DNA of 64,000 nt from Adineta vaga (GCA_021613535.1 CP075497.1:10602001-10666000); one strand, 5' to 3'; numbered from the stretch's first letter, positions 48,201-60,801 are shown. Notes: a model not told the origin generated them from the letters alone. Program-made: numbers and translations.

Positions 48201-49726
48201 TGAAAAATATTCTAATGAATCGAAGAAAAACTCATTATTTTCATACCAGAAAAGCCTTTCAAATAGAAATTAGCAAATTCAAGTCGTTCAGATGATGGTC
48301 CTTTTGGTAAATTAGCTGGTGATCCATGTCTAAAACATCAGAGAATAGTAGATCGTTCAATATGAATTGATTGTTTGTCTACCTTTCAAATGTTCGAATA
48401 AGAATATGTAATGCCCATTTTTTACATTTCCACCATGGATGATCAGCTCGATCATCTTCATCAAGTGTATCAAGACGTTCAGGTAAACGTCTTTCAAGCA
48501 TCATACAACATGTATCCAGCCATGATGCCATTGTTTGTGTTGGCAGTACTCGAAAACTTAGATGAAGCTAAAATATATCATAATTGAATATTCATATTTG
48601 ATTGTTTAAAACCTTTTTTTTTCTATCAAAATTTATTCATCCATATATTTTGTTTATCTCGAAATATTGTTATTTCGTACTATCATGTCATTGACAATCG
48701 ACTACTTAAAATATTCTTAGTCAAACAAGAGTAAAACATTATTCTCGCAATGTTAGAAATGTCGCAAATTGAATTCTTCTTTACATACTTGAGTATAAGC
48801 ATGAAAGATTTTTAAAATTTGTTTTTGTATAAGTGCTGATTGATCGGAATCATTATGAGCAAATAATTGCATAAATCGTTGATGAAGAAGTGGTAGAATA
48901 ACGATCATAACATCGTCCATTGGTCCACGATCTTCAACTTTCTTATATCTAAATATCATTCGATCGTAAAAAGCATCATTATAAACAAATGAAAATATAC
49001 TCATAATATTGAACAAGCATATAGAAAACTAATAGAACACTTGTCCATGTTTCAATATTATCACTTGATAAACATGTATGGATTTGATTCATAAATTGTG
49101 GCCATTTCAATGGAAAATCGTTTTTAATCATTGTGCCTGCTGCTGTTATTAATTGACATCTTCAAAAGATATATTTTTTTTTCGTTTTATTATCAATATA
49201 TTTCATTGGTATTTATTTACCTTAATGGATCTTTCATACGTATGATAGCATCAATAAGAACGTTTCGTAAATAATCTTTATCAGTATCTGATATAAGTGA
49301 AGATTTTGAAACATCACCATTAACTTTTGGAATATCGACATTGACTGCATCAGCTAATGCAAGAATATCGGGATCAGTTGTCGAAGAAGAATCATAACCA
49401 TCAGACCAATATGCATTAATATGATTTTTTAATAAGATAGCACCTAAAAGAACACGTTCTTTGATAAGAACTCGAAATAAAACATGATAAAGAATTTAAT
49501 ACCAGCTTGACGTGCACCCATATCACATTGTTCATTGAGAATAATTTGAATGAGACATGAGATGAAACCAGGTGCTTTCCAGAACTAAATCGAATATGCT
49601 CGATAAAAGAATGATTTTAGAAGAGAAAAGAAAAGTACAAACTTCAGCAAGTTTGTCTTCAGCTTGCTTGCGCATTTGAGGCACAAGTGTTGCCTGAAGT
49701 GCTTCAATCACCGGGGCAAGATCCAT
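45267..49726 (-). CDS. IPO7: Importin-7/8, nuclear import receptor
   Basis: Many short exons on the minus strand encode roughly 1,000 aa. The start MDLAPVIEALQATLVPQMRK and the next exon (FWKAPGFISCLIQIILNEQC) match the N-terminal importin-beta domain of IPO7/IPO8. Further matches are VEDRGPMDDVMIVILPLLHQ, QKQILKIFHAYTQVCKEEF, LDILDEYISPVSAAELFLSD, YAIRNFSKLEF and LPVQIEAAMALNLFM. An acidic loop (ADDDDDDDDEGSDFDIDETD) precedes the C-terminal SNKIREAGGYNFSQSVAAGQ, the conserved end of the family. These HEAT-repeat receptors carry ribosomal proteins, histone H1 and signalling cargo through nuclear pores under Ran-GTP control. An acceptor-type TTTTTAG lies 13 bases upstream of the ATG. Confidence 0.9.
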
Positions 49727-50860
49727 GATATTTGCTGTTCTAAAAATATAACTATCGCGTAATTATAACGAAATAAAGAAAAAAAGTTCGAACTAAATCA
49801 AATTGCATAAGAAATAGTGGATAGTTCAGAGTAAAACATATAAACCAACAGAATCTATTTTTTGATCTTTGAATACTTTTCTTCGAGAATATTTTCCACG
49901 GAATTTTCTCTGATTTTTAACAGTGAAAAAGAGCGATTTTTCGAATGATTTCATTAGAATATAGATGTCACTTTTATGACTCATCGATCCTACCCAGCTG
50001 TTCTCTCTCGAGGTTCGATTAGATTTCTTGTTGTTGTTATCTTTTCTTTCAATCTTATTTATATCTATTTGTCTATAGTCGCCATACGATCATGGACATT
50101 TAATATCGACAAAAAACAACACATAAAATATATCGTAAAAATTTTTCTTTCCATTCAGTTTGTATTTGGTCAGTACAGAAGAATGGCGCTAGTTATTATT
50201 TATTTCATTTGTTTTTCTTTTTCTTTCGTTCTTTCTATTTCGTCCATTGAGTCCGAAATAATCATCAATTGTTTTCTTATTTTCGATTCGATGACGCATT
50301 CATTCTATGATTCAGAAATATTTATTTCTATTTACCATACTTAAATCTAAACAATCAGTTTCGACTAATGATGATAATAATAATCATAAATATACATACA
50401 TACATACATATATATATATATAGACATGAATAATCGTTCTCTATTCTTCGATATTTCTTTTTCTTTCTTCAACGTCAGACAGTAACAGAGAGTGCGTTAT
50501 GGACAGAAGAACAACTCTAGTGATGAGAGAATAGATTATCGACAAACGATGTTAGTACGAAGAATTCTATCCTAGTGCATGCGTTTTTCCTGTTCGCACA
50601 ACTATCGCCACCACCCCCGACTATTTTCCTACTGTTGTTATTTATTCGCTTTCTCCTTTCTTGCTTATCTAGTGTCTTTTTTTTTCTTTTTCTCTATAGT
50701 TATGTACTATTCTGCTACTGATATTCTCGTACGTTCTCTATTTTCAACCTTCGTTTTTCTATTAATATCAGTACTCGATTTCATATAACTTACTATTTAT
50801 TCCTTCTAGATTGTTAACTAGAGCCATTGTTTTTTGAAGATATTAAAAACTAATATTCAA
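49727..50860. other. Divergent promoter region, IPO7 and profilin
   Basis: About 1.1 kb between the divergent IPO7 and profilin starts. It contains a TA-rich run near 50395-50420 and a pyrimidine-AG acceptor at about 50809 that probably closes a 5' untranslated intron of profilin. The open frames at 49976-50344 and 50579-50788 are hydrophobic chance translations of T-rich DNA. Confidence 0.5.
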
Positions 50861-51333
50861 ATGGCAGGTTGGGATCAGTATGTCACAAATTTAACCAGTC
50901 AAGGCATTACACATGCTGGAATTTTTGGTGCTGATGGATCACGATGGGCTGCATCAGCGACTTTTCCTGTAGGTTCTTTTTTTTGTTAAAATCCATGAAA
51001 ATTTATCAAGTATCATTGATTTTGTTTAGAATATTGATAATCTTAAAGAAGAATTGCCCAGAGCTTTTTCAACACAACCAGCTGGTATTTTAGTTAATAA
51101 TGAAAAATATATATTTATCCGTAATCAAGACAATTTTGCTGTCTTTCGAAAAGCTGCTGATGGTATGGTTATTGTGAAATTAAATCAAGGTAAATTTATT
51201 TCACAGGAATAGAATTGATAAAGATTATTTCTTTCTAGCATATATTGTTTCTATTGGCGTTAATCAAAAGCCAGAAATGTTAGTAGCAGCAACCAGCAAG
51301 ATTGGTGAATACTTGAAAAATTGTGGCTATTAA
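50861..51333 (+). CDS. PFN: Profilin
   Basis: Three exons (50861-50968, 51030-51189, 51239-51333) sum to 363 bp, 120 aa. The N-terminus MAGWDQYVTNLTSQG is the profilin signature, with the Trp and Tyr of the poly-proline-binding face. THAGIFGADGSRWAAS and GILVNNEKYIFIRNQDNFAVF follow, and the C-terminal helix is PEMLVAATSKIGEYLKNCGY. Profilins bind G-actin, poly-proline proteins and phosphoinositides and promote nucleotide exchange on actin. The length is intermediate between short plant/amoeba and longer vertebrate forms. Confidence 0.95.
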
Positions 51334-53077
51334 TCGTAGTCATATTTGTCTTGTTATCCGGCGCATTATTTCATCATTTTTTTGTTCCTTAAGGTTTCTT
51401 ACACCTCTTTTTTTTGCGTCATTAGTGGTTTGTGTGTGTGTATTCTTTTCTCTTTTATGTTAGTCAATGCTTTTCTGCTACTGCTACTGCTGCTTCGTTT
51501 TTCTTTCTTCTTCTCATTATCTTACTTATACATCTGTCTTCTTTTTTAAACCATACTTTCATAAACAAAACGATTGATATGATCATGATCTTTCTTTCTC
51601 TCTTTCTCTGCTATTTATCATCGTGCTTAGCGCATCGAAAATCTCATTATTTTTTAATCTGATCTATTTTATTGTTTCGCTTGTTCATCATATGTGAATA
51701 TACACGCAAAAGTTAGCGAAAAATCTAACAAAAACAACGATTCAAAAACATTTTGTATACTTTTTGTCTTTATCACGCATAAATGAGCAAATGTACAATC
51801 ACATATAGATCTTGCTTATGTTTTTTCTTCTTTTTGTTTTTAAATCTGCGCTGCTTAAAAAGACAAATAAAGAGATGAGATATATGATGTTTTCGATTTG
51901 GAATTTTTTCTTTGATTTTTTGAACCCAAAAACGAAATATTCTTGTGAGCTTTATATGGTGCTATGATTGTGGTAATGATGTTCTTGTATTTGTGTAAGA
52001 TTGTTCGAAAAGAAAAGAAAAAAAACAACAGTATTAAAGTCAAAATGAATATTAATAACTAACGATCAAATATCACGCCAGAACAGTTGATTCATCCATC
52101 CTTCCAATGAATGAATCATAATCACGTGTAGTAACTTGAAACAGAAAGGATAAAATTACTCGATGTATTTTGTTATTATCTATCGTTGTACTCATCAAGG
52201 AGAAGATTTTAAATCTAGACTCTTACAATGTCCTTATTTATCGAACTAAATATTTGTAGCAATAGTTCAGAGTGTACAGTAAACTTTTTGATCTGTTCTA
52301 ACGTGCGAAAACAAATAATATCTACATATGTGTTGAAAATAAAATGTATTAATTGTCAACATGTCAGAAACGTTTAACTCCTACTAATTCTGACATTTTC
52401 TTGAAGAGAAAAGGCGGTAAACTGTTTTTAGAAGAAGTATATAATTGGTGATAAATGGAGTCTTTCAGGTAGTTTGACAGTTTAATGATAAAATGATTTA
52501 TGGACGTGATTTGTAGTCAGTAGAGAGAATGATTCGACAATTAATATCTCTTCAGATTGGTTAACTATGAATATGTTGATTTTTTATTTATGGCTAATTT
52601 GATGAGTCATACGATTGTAAAAAGGCATGTCATTTCTTAAACCAGAATCACGTGATTTGAAAATATGATGACTCAAATTTTGCAACTGTTTATTGTTTTG
52701 AATTAATCGTTGAAAAACATTTAATTAAATTCTTTTTGACTTTTTTCAGACTCAAATTTTCTCTTTTGAAATTTTTCGACGGTAAGCAAATCCATCTGAG
52801 TTAAAAGGAAGTATCAATATGTCATAGTCCCAAATGATTGAATTTAAGATAAATTTGTTCAAAACTGATAACAGACAAAGTATTTTGGAACATATACTGA
52901 TAAAATTTTTGATATGTCTGGCGCAAAAGAGGAACATGCAGAATTATTATCAGTCTCGTGCACATACTTTATCGTGTGCAATATAAACGCGCCACATTTG
53001 CATTATTTCATCAATCATTGTAATTTTCATTTTTGAATAGTTCGTACTCCTCTTGAACAAGAAAAAAACTCATTGCA
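51334..53077. other. 1.7-kb intergenic region
   Basis: T-rich sequence after profilin, then AT-rich sequence. No frame with a recognisable motif and no RNA gene seen. Short hydrophobic frames are translations of T-rich DNA. Confidence 0.5.
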
Positions 53078-53367
53078 ATGTCATCGCAACAGAATTCTCA
53101 AAATTGGCAACAAGGAACCAATCAATATGGTAATTACTATACCCATCGTGGTGAAGGAGCTGCACATGGAGGTATGTTGATTGTAGAGATAAACTCGTCA
53201 AAATTTATTACATATCTACATGTTTTACTATAGGTAACTATCACTACAGTAATCAAGATGGATCGTATTATTATCAAAATACCAATGGTTCAACATTCTA
53301 TCAGGCACCTAATGGTCATCGAAACTATACGGCGCCAGAGAACAATCCTCGTAACACTCAACAATAA
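53078..53367 (+). CDS. Small Tyr/Asn/Gln/Gly-rich protein
   Basis: Two exons (53078-53171 and 53234-53367) sum to 228 bp, exactly 75 codons plus stop. The product begins MSSQQNSQNWQQGTNQYGNY and contains NYHYSNQDGSYYYQNTNGST, with 12 Tyr and many Asn, Gln and Gly. It has no signal peptide, membrane segment or Cys. The composition is that of a prion-like low-complexity segment, comparable to parts of RNA-granule proteins. The spliced frame with good GT-AG boundaries and the polyadenylation signal near 53462 support a real gene. Function unknown. Confidence 0.65.
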
Positions 53368-53926
53368 TCAAATAAATGCATTTTGAACGAATAGTGCTTT
53401 TCTTTTGATGGACTTAAGTTTATCATCATTATGCTTCAAGATTTAGCGTCTTTTTTTTCAAAAATAAACTTGATTATTCATTCAATATAGAAATGAATTC
53501 TCACACGTTTTTCTCATGCTAGATGTCTGTTAGATTTGATAAGAATAGAGCGTCCTCTATCAAAGTATTTATATATAAACTTTAGAAAAGATTTCAATGC
53601 ATTTATTTGATTCGTCTACTAAGTTTAGTTCAGTGAAAAGATTTATTATAGTTAAATATACAATTTTGAGTCTCGTTAACCAACCAACCTACTTTGTCAA
53701 GATCATCTATGACGCGCGTTTCGACCATAGCTGACGACGTGGAAGACTAAAGATTTGTTTATTTCAAAATAAAAGAATAAGAAAAAATTTTTTTTTTGAC
53801 ATTTCAATACATAAACAAAGAATTTTACCTGATCTCTTTCTTCAGATGTTGATAATCAGACATTAGTCATTTTAGTGTCATATAATAAAACGTTTCATTA
53901 TCAAAAAGACGATCATTCTTTTATAA
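53368..53926. other. Upstream region of ARL1
   Basis: The 560 bp hold the 3' end of the small Tyr-rich gene (AATAAA near 53462) and the ARL1 upstream sequence. Nothing else seen. Confidence 0.45.
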
Positions 53927-54539
<613 letters not shown>

Positions 54540-56762
54540 TTTATTTAATGGAAAAAGACAGATAGACTTTGTTTTTAGGCCAATTTATATTTTTTAGTTT
54601 ATTTTCGAATGGAATGGATAAGAGTGTGTATGATTTAATTCTTTGTCTAACAAACGTCTATAATAATATCGTAAAACATATACATTTCATTTTACTTCTG
54701 TTCGTTTGTTTGTTTCTTTTTCTTTTCTGTTCAGTATTTTCTGATGTAAACTTATTCATAGAAGAACAACATGCACTCTTATTTATTTCGGACTGTTTTC
54801 GTTGTTGTTTTTATTTTACAAAGGGTGGAATGTTATCGTAATCTACTGAAAATAAACTAAAAATTTGGCCATTTCATTTCCAACAAATAATCGAATATGT
54901 TTACAAATTATGGCTAGACAATAATTAGATGATGAACTAAATTTGTTTCCTGACAAAACTATAAAGTTGAAATTGAGGATAAAGCTACAAATACATAAAA
55001 ATATTCGTAGGTGGTTAACAAATGGGGAGATATGGTATATGGTAGAAGAGTGCGTATGAAATGTTGAGTTTCAAAACGCCATTCTACTATTTTGTATTTC
55101 CTCGATGGAAATAGAAATGTACTTAATTATATTTTCATTCAAGGATGAAGTGTACAGATAACAAACCTCAAAATCATTAAGAATATTGTTCAAAAAAAGA
55201 TCAATAATTTCGATGTTATTAGATTTATAAACGACAAATAAAACTTAATTGATAACTGATGTACCGAGAGTTTGTTTTTCAAGAACAATGAAAACAAAAT
55301 ATCAAAATTTTCAAGTACTACAATTCACCGTCATCTTTTCAATGTAAACAAATGCTGTCATATTTCATTCAAAAAAACTATTTTAAACACATCAAATGAA
55401 TCATCTCTCTAAAAATCTTTCGACGAATAAAATCAGAAAATAAGGAACTATATATGTTTACAAGGGAAGTAGTATGAATGCAAGGGCAAAAAATATCTTT
55501 TGCAATTCGAAATATATTATGCTGCAAGCAACACTTGAAAATGATTCATGAAGGTGCAAAAGAATAACTAGAAGCATAAGGGATTAAACATACGATTTTA
55601 ATCAACTGAATTTTTAATGTAAACTTTCCTCATCAGTTATTTATCAGTTTAGATTGATAACGTATATTCATTTGAAACAAAATCTAGGCGGAAAGTCATG
55701 TAAACAAAAATCGAAAACATTTGAATATCATCATAAATAATTGCTCTTTTGGGATAGTTATATTCTGTCAAGTAGAACGTCTGTTTTATCTCAGAACGTT
55801 GTATTTTCTCTGAAATAATAATTAAATTATTTTCATCAAATCAAATCAATTCACTCGTTCTTAGATGTAAATCTGATTCTTTAACTGTAGATACATATTT
55901 CCTATCGAATTTATCAACCAGACTAGCGATCTATATCATCATGATAAGATTATCTGTAAAAGACGAAAAAACAAATCATCGTTTTTCAATTAGTTTCTTT
56001 TATTATATTACAAATAGTACTCGTTTTCTCATTTCGCATATTATTTGCCAACCATACATCAAACGTATGGCGGGAAGCGTGCATCCGATACTTTTTTCTA
56101 TTCATTCAGCAACTTCTTACTGTGCCTTAAATTACTACGTAGAAACATTAATCAGAGCAATAAACAAGATTATTTTTTATTTTGTTCGTCTATATTTTCA
56201 ACTGAGAGACGAGGTTGAATCTTCCTAGTTGAAAAGACATGACATCGATGCGATGATACGGTTATGATTGAAGCATTTTTTTATTTTTTTTTCGTTTTTG
56301 TCAATTCCTTGTGAAGCTAACTAATCGTGTTTGTATAGTAACGAGAAAGAAAAAGGAAGAAAAAGAAAACGAGAGAAAAAGAAAGTCGAGTATATTGGTT
56401 TGCTTTCTCTCATTTGTGTTTCTTCATAATCAAGAACAGTCTGAAAACGCCCTTTGCTCAAAATCATATACCGATCAACTTTTCCCTTTCATAAATAGAC
56501 ACAGGTGAAAAAACATCCCGTTATATACTGCTGGTAGTTTCTTTTCCTATGAGGCCTATTTACATAAGAGTTTTTCATCAAATAGTTCTCTTTTTGCTCG
56601 ATCATTCATTTGCATCGTAATCCTTATGTTTGGAATCTTTCAAAGAAAAGAACTTTTACACATAGATATTACTATAGAAATCTGTTCCTTTTTTTGTACT
56701 CGTACTTAGGTTTATAATTGATGAATTTTATTTTATTTTATTTTAGAAGAAATATCTTTGTC
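54540..56762. other. 2.2-kb region between ARL1 and the SAM synthetase
   Basis: It holds a polyadenylation signal for ARL1 at 54851 and otherwise AT-rich sequence with no supported gene. The last 100 bp include TTTTATTTTATTTTATTTTAG just before the synthetase start, another acceptor-type sequence. Confidence 0.5.
54851..54856 (+). terminator. AATAAA polyadenylation signal (ARL1)
   Basis: Canonical signal 312 bp after the ARL1 stop. Confidence 0.45.
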
Positions 56763-58324
56763 ATGGAGTCAGACAATGCTAATGGTGAAATTTTTCTTTT
56801 TACATCAGAATCAGTTGGTGAAGGTCACCCGGGTAAGTGTTTTAATAGGAATTTTGCGTGGCAGAGAATACTCTTGTGTGAAGTTATATAAAGAAAAGAG
56901 AGAAAGGAAAAAAAGGTTGAAATTATAGAAAGAAAGAGAGTAATTATAGCTTTAAATGTTTTTTACTTTTATTTTTTAGATAAAATCTGTGATCAAGTCA
57001 GTGATGCTATTCTTGATGAATGTTTACGAACTGATCCAGATTCCAAAGTTGCATGCGGTAAATTATATAAATCTAGTTATTTTGATTTTCTAACAAAGAC
57101 TTTCTTTTATTTTCTCCTACAGAAACATGCACGAAAACTGGTATGATCATGGTTTGTGGAGAAATCACGACTAAAACTGCACTTGATTATCAAAAAATTA
57201 TTCGTAATACTGTGCGAGAAATTGGTTATGATTCATCGACAAAAGGTTTTGATTACAATACGATGAATGTACTTGTTGCAGTTGAACAACAATCACCTGA
57301 TATAGCACAAGCTGTACATGAACAAAAAACTCATGAAGATATTGGTGCTGGTGATCAAGGTATAATGTTTGGATATGCAACAGATGAAACAGAAGAATGT
57401 ATGCCATTAACAATTGAACTTTCACATAAATTGAATGCGAAAATGGCTGCATTAAGACGAAATGGTGAAATGGATTATCTTCGACCTGATTCAAAAACTC
57501 AAGTATATATAATAAGCAATAGAAAATAAATAAATTAAAGTATTCTTTCTGTTGATATTTAGGTTACTGTAGAATATAAACTTGATCATGGTGCTTGTTT
57601 TCCACTTCGTGTGCATACCATTGTTATTTCGACTCAACATAGTCCTGATGTTACTCAGGAAAAACTACGCGATGATCTTCTAAATAAAATTATCAAACCA
57701 GTTATATCAGCAGAATTACTTGGTAAGAATTCTTATTCTAATGAATATAATTGATTATTGTATGGACTGATTTCATTTTAGATGAAAAAACTATTTATTA
57801 TTTAAATCCATCAGGTAAGTTTGAAATTGGTGGTCCACAAGGTGATGCTGGATTAACGGGACGTAAAATCATTGTTGATACATATGGTGGATGGGGTGCT
57901 CATGGTGGTGGTGCTTTTAGTGGTAAGGATCCATCAAAAGTTGATCGTTCAGGAGCATATGCAGCTCGTTGGGTGGCGAAATCACTTGTGAAAGCAAAAC
58001 TTTGTCGTCGTTGTCTCGTTCAAGTTTCTTATAGTATTGGTATTGCTAAACCATTATCTATCACTGTTTTTTCTTATGGTACATCGGAAAGATCCAATGC
58101 AGAATTATTGGAAATAGTTAAAAAGAATTTCGATCTTCGTCCTGGTATTATTATTCGGTAAGATTTCGTTTTCTTTCGATTTCAAAGATATTTTTTCAAC
58201 ATTATATTTTATATTATGTAGAGATTTAGGATTGAAAAATCCAATTTATAAAAAAACAGCATGTTATGGTCATTTTGGTCGATCAGACTTTCCTTGGGAA
58301 CAAGCAAAAGAACTGCAATTTTAG
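56763..58324 (+). CDS. MAT2A: S-adenosylmethionine synthetase (methionine adenosyltransferase)
   Basis: Six exons (56763-56832, 56980-57057, 57123-57502, 57563-57722, 57782-58158, 58222-58324) encode about 388 aa. The N-terminus shows [20 protein letters not shown] with the methionine/ATP-site His and Asp. The [15 protein letters not shown] loop and [20 protein letters not shown] carry catalytic Lys and Asp residues, and the end [12 protein letters not shown] matches MAT2A. The enzyme makes SAM from methionine and ATP. The third exon is joined at TACAG|AAAC, in the codon for the Glu of VACET. Downstream on the same strand lie ACAA2 and METTL16. The vertebrate paralogue MAT1A cannot be excluded as a name; invertebrates usually have the undivided type. 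Confidence 0.95.
57118..57126 (+). promoter_or_regulatory. Candidate METTL16-type methylation site at a 3' splice site
   Basis: The sequence TACAGAAAC spans the intron 2 / exon 3 boundary, with the splice AG at 57121-57122. It fits the METTL16 recognition nonamer family (UACAGARAA in vertebrate U6 and MAT2A; a UACAG|AAAC-type site at a SAM-synthetase 3' splice site in Caenorhabditis). Flanking TTTCTCC (57111-57117) is perfectly complementary to GGAGAAA (57158-57164), which could form a 7-bp stem enclosing the site. Confidence 0.5.
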
Positions 58325-58711
58325 TAATTAGATCAATTAAAACGTTTAGAAGAAATCTACTCGAATTAATTAAATGAAATCTTTATAGGCAGTTATTTTT
58401 GTGATAAAATTGTGCTAATATATATAATCTTCTTTGATCAAATTTTGTTTTTTTGTAATCGTTTGACACGGATTTATTCGTGTGTTTACAGGGGGAAAAT
58501 AAAACATCGATATATGGACGTTGGTTTGATATTTTTCTATCTCATGAAAATGAATCGGTCATATCGAAAATTAAGATAACGGGTACTATTCTGTACAGAT
58601 AGAAGAGAAAAAACCCAAACGTTAAAGACGTGATATAATTTTATCATAAAGTTAAGCTTATTCTCTATTCTTACGTGCTCATTCCCAACAAATCGTATCT
58701 CCTATATAGAT
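58325..58711. other. SAM synthetase 3' flank
   Basis: It holds AATAAA at 58498 and an inverted repeat at 58586-58602 (a CTGTACAG palindrome flanked by CTAT and ATAG). No coding sequence. Confidence 0.5.
58498..58503 (+). terminator. AATAAA polyadenylation signal (SAM synthetase)
   Basis: Canonical signal 174 bp after the stop, following a G-rich pentamer. Confidence 0.55.
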
Positions 58712-59161
58712 ATGCCTATTCACCCAACAACTCAACAACCAAGATCAATAAATTCTACTATTGATTTATTACCTGATGAATATATTCGTTTCGAATATAA
58801 TTATAAACCAGGCTGTTGTTGTTTTACTTCTAAAATAACAACTATTACCAACAAACGTTTAATTACACAAACTATTAAAACACCAACGATATGTTCGAAG
58901 AAAACATCATCCGGACCAGAGACGATTAAAATAATAGATCTAACCGATATTCACGATATGAAACAATTACGATCAGCAATTCCATCAAGTCGAAATACAT
59001 GGTGGATGAAATGTATTGATATTTTATCATGTCGATATTCTAATCAACAGATTAATTGGTTAGAATCATGTCGTGGAGTAGACAATTTAGCAATGGATAC
59101 ACATACATCGATAAGAACAACTGAAGATACAAAACCATCTATATTAACTGAAAAATTTTAA
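58712..59161 (+). CDS. Single-exon unknown protein, possibly PH-like
   Basis: An uninterrupted 149-codon frame from ATG at 58712, two bases after a TATATAG acceptor-like sequence. The segment LPDEYIRFEYNYKPGCCCFT then ITTITNKRLITQT resembles the YxLTNxRLI pattern of bacterial-type PH (bPH) domains, and IKIIDLTDIHDMKQLRSA could be the following strand and helix. This similarity is a visual impression only. The protein has a CCC cluster and a C-terminal polar tail, no signal peptide and no membrane segment. The frame is far longer than chance in this AT-rich DNA and its codon use matches the neighbours. Confidence 0.62.
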   Translation: MPIHPTTQQPRSINSTIDLLPDEYIRFEYNYKPGCCCFTSKITTITNKRLITQTIKTPTICSKKTSSGPETIKIIDLTDIHDMKQLRSAIPSSRNTWWMKCIDILSCRYSNQQINWLESCRGVDNLAMDTHTSIRTTEDTKPSILTEKF

Positions 59162-59544
59162 TTTTTTTTGCTACTTATACTTATTTCTATTCTTCATTAT
59201 CATACATTTATCGTTGCTTGATTGTTTTTCTTTATTGGTATTTCTGTTATGACCTTGATTGAAGTTACTGTATCTTGAATAATCTTAAAATTGAAAAAAT
59301 AAACTAGCATCTTTTTTTTTCGTGAATAAGTATAAGATCGAGGTCGCTACTAGTCATTTCGTCGATACAATTCCTTTGCGTTTGGTTCGACAAATAAGAG
59401 CAACTAATTATAATCGTGCATGGTACTTGTTGGATTGGATGCTTCGAAATGATGACGATAAATAAAAAGTCAAAGGTCGCTCATTATTTTCTTACGATTC
59501 TCTATAAATATAGGACATATCTATTGGGTACTTTATAGAAAAAG
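59162..59544. other. Intergenic, upstream of ACAA2
   Basis: Contains AATAAA near 59298 for the preceding gene. Nothing else recognised. Confidence 0.45.
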
Positions 59545-60801
59545 ATGGTTTTTAAACGAGCTGTTTACATTGTTGCTGCACGTCGTACTCCATTCGGTAC
59601 ATATGGTGGGAAATTGAAAGATTTTTCTGCAACACATTTGCAAGAACTTGCTAATCGTGCTGTTATTAAACAAGCTAAACTATCACCTGAGGCTATTGAT
59701 AGTACTATTGTTGGAAATGTCATGCAATCATCGTCGGATGCAGCTTACATCGCTCGTCATGCTGCCTTACGTGCTGGTGTACCCATTCATGTTCCAGCAT
59801 TAACAGTAAATCGTCTTTGTGGATCAGGTTTTCAATCAATAATAAGCGGTGGACAAGAAATTCAATTAGGTGATTCAAATATTGTTCTTTGTGGTGGTAC
59901 TGAAAGCATGTCACAAGCGCCATATGCCGTACGAAATATTCGATTTGGAACAAAATTAGGTCAAGATTTGAAACTTGAAGATACACTTTGGCAAGGTTTA
60001 ACTGATGAATACGCAAAGGTACCTATGGGTATTACAGGTAATTTCAAAATAAAAATAGGTTTATGTTAATATCTAATTAATTGTTTTTGAAATGTAGCGG
60101 AGAATTTAGCAAAGAAATATAATGTTACACGGCAAGAAACGGATCAATATGCTTTACAATCACAACAACGTTGGAAAAAAGCCAACGATCAAGGTGCTTT
60201 TAAAGATGAAATTGAACCAGTAAAAACCAAAGGTAAAAAAGGTGCAGAAGAAAGTTTTGATACCGATGAACATCCACGTCCACAATCAACAATTGAAACA
60301 CTTTCGAAATTACCGGCCGTATTTATTAAAGATAAGGGAACAGTTACAGCTGGTAATGCTAGTGGTGTTTGTGATGGTGCTGCTGCTGTAATTATTTGCA
60401 ATGAAGAAGCATTGAAAAAACATAATCTTCAACCATTAGCTCGTGTTGTTGCATATCATGTTAGTGGAGTTGAACCAACTTTAATGGGTTTTGGTCCTGT
60501 ACCTGCAATTGAAAATTTACTAAAGAAAACACAAAAACAAGTATCGGATATTGATCTATTTGATATCAATGAAGCATTTGCTCCACAATTTCTTTCGTGT
60601 CAAAAAGTTTTAAAATTACCAAATGAAATAACAAATGTTAACGGCGGTGCCATCGCTCTTGGTCATCCATTGGGTGCATCAGGTACTCGAATTACGGCAA
60701 ATCTTGTCTATGAATTACGACGACGACAAGGTAAATATGCTGTTGGTGCAGCTTGTATTGGTGGTGGTCAAGGCATATCAATCTTACTTGAACGTGTTTA
60801 A
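59545..60801 (+). CDS. ACAA2: 3-ketoacyl-CoA thiolase, mitochondrial (acetyl-CoA acyltransferase 2)
   Basis: Two exons (59545-60037 and 60098-60801) sum to 1197 bp, 398 aa, the human ACAA2 length. The start MVFKRAVYIVAARRTPFGTY matches the uncleaved N-terminal targeting region of ACAA2. The acyl-accepting Cys is in TVNRLCGSGFQS, the catalytic His in NGGAIALGHPLGASGTR and the second Cys in GAACIGGGQGIS; NEAFAPQ is also present. The segment TESMSQAPYAVRNIRFGTKLG is specific to the ACAA2 group. It carries out the last thiolytic step of beta-oxidation in the mitochondrial matrix. METTL16 begins 131 bp downstream. Confidence 0.94.

Noticed and set aside
49976-50788. Hydrophobic frames upstream of profilin that look like membrane proteins
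   Set aside because: T-rich DNA gives Phe/Leu/Ile/Ser codons by chance; no membrane family pattern or gene structure.
51346-51662. Leu/Phe-rich frames after profilin
   Set aside because: Same cause: T-rich 3' untranslated and intergenic sequence.
57198-57494. 98-residue minus-strand frame within the SAM synthetase exon
   Set aside because: Antisense shadow of a strongly conserved coding exon.
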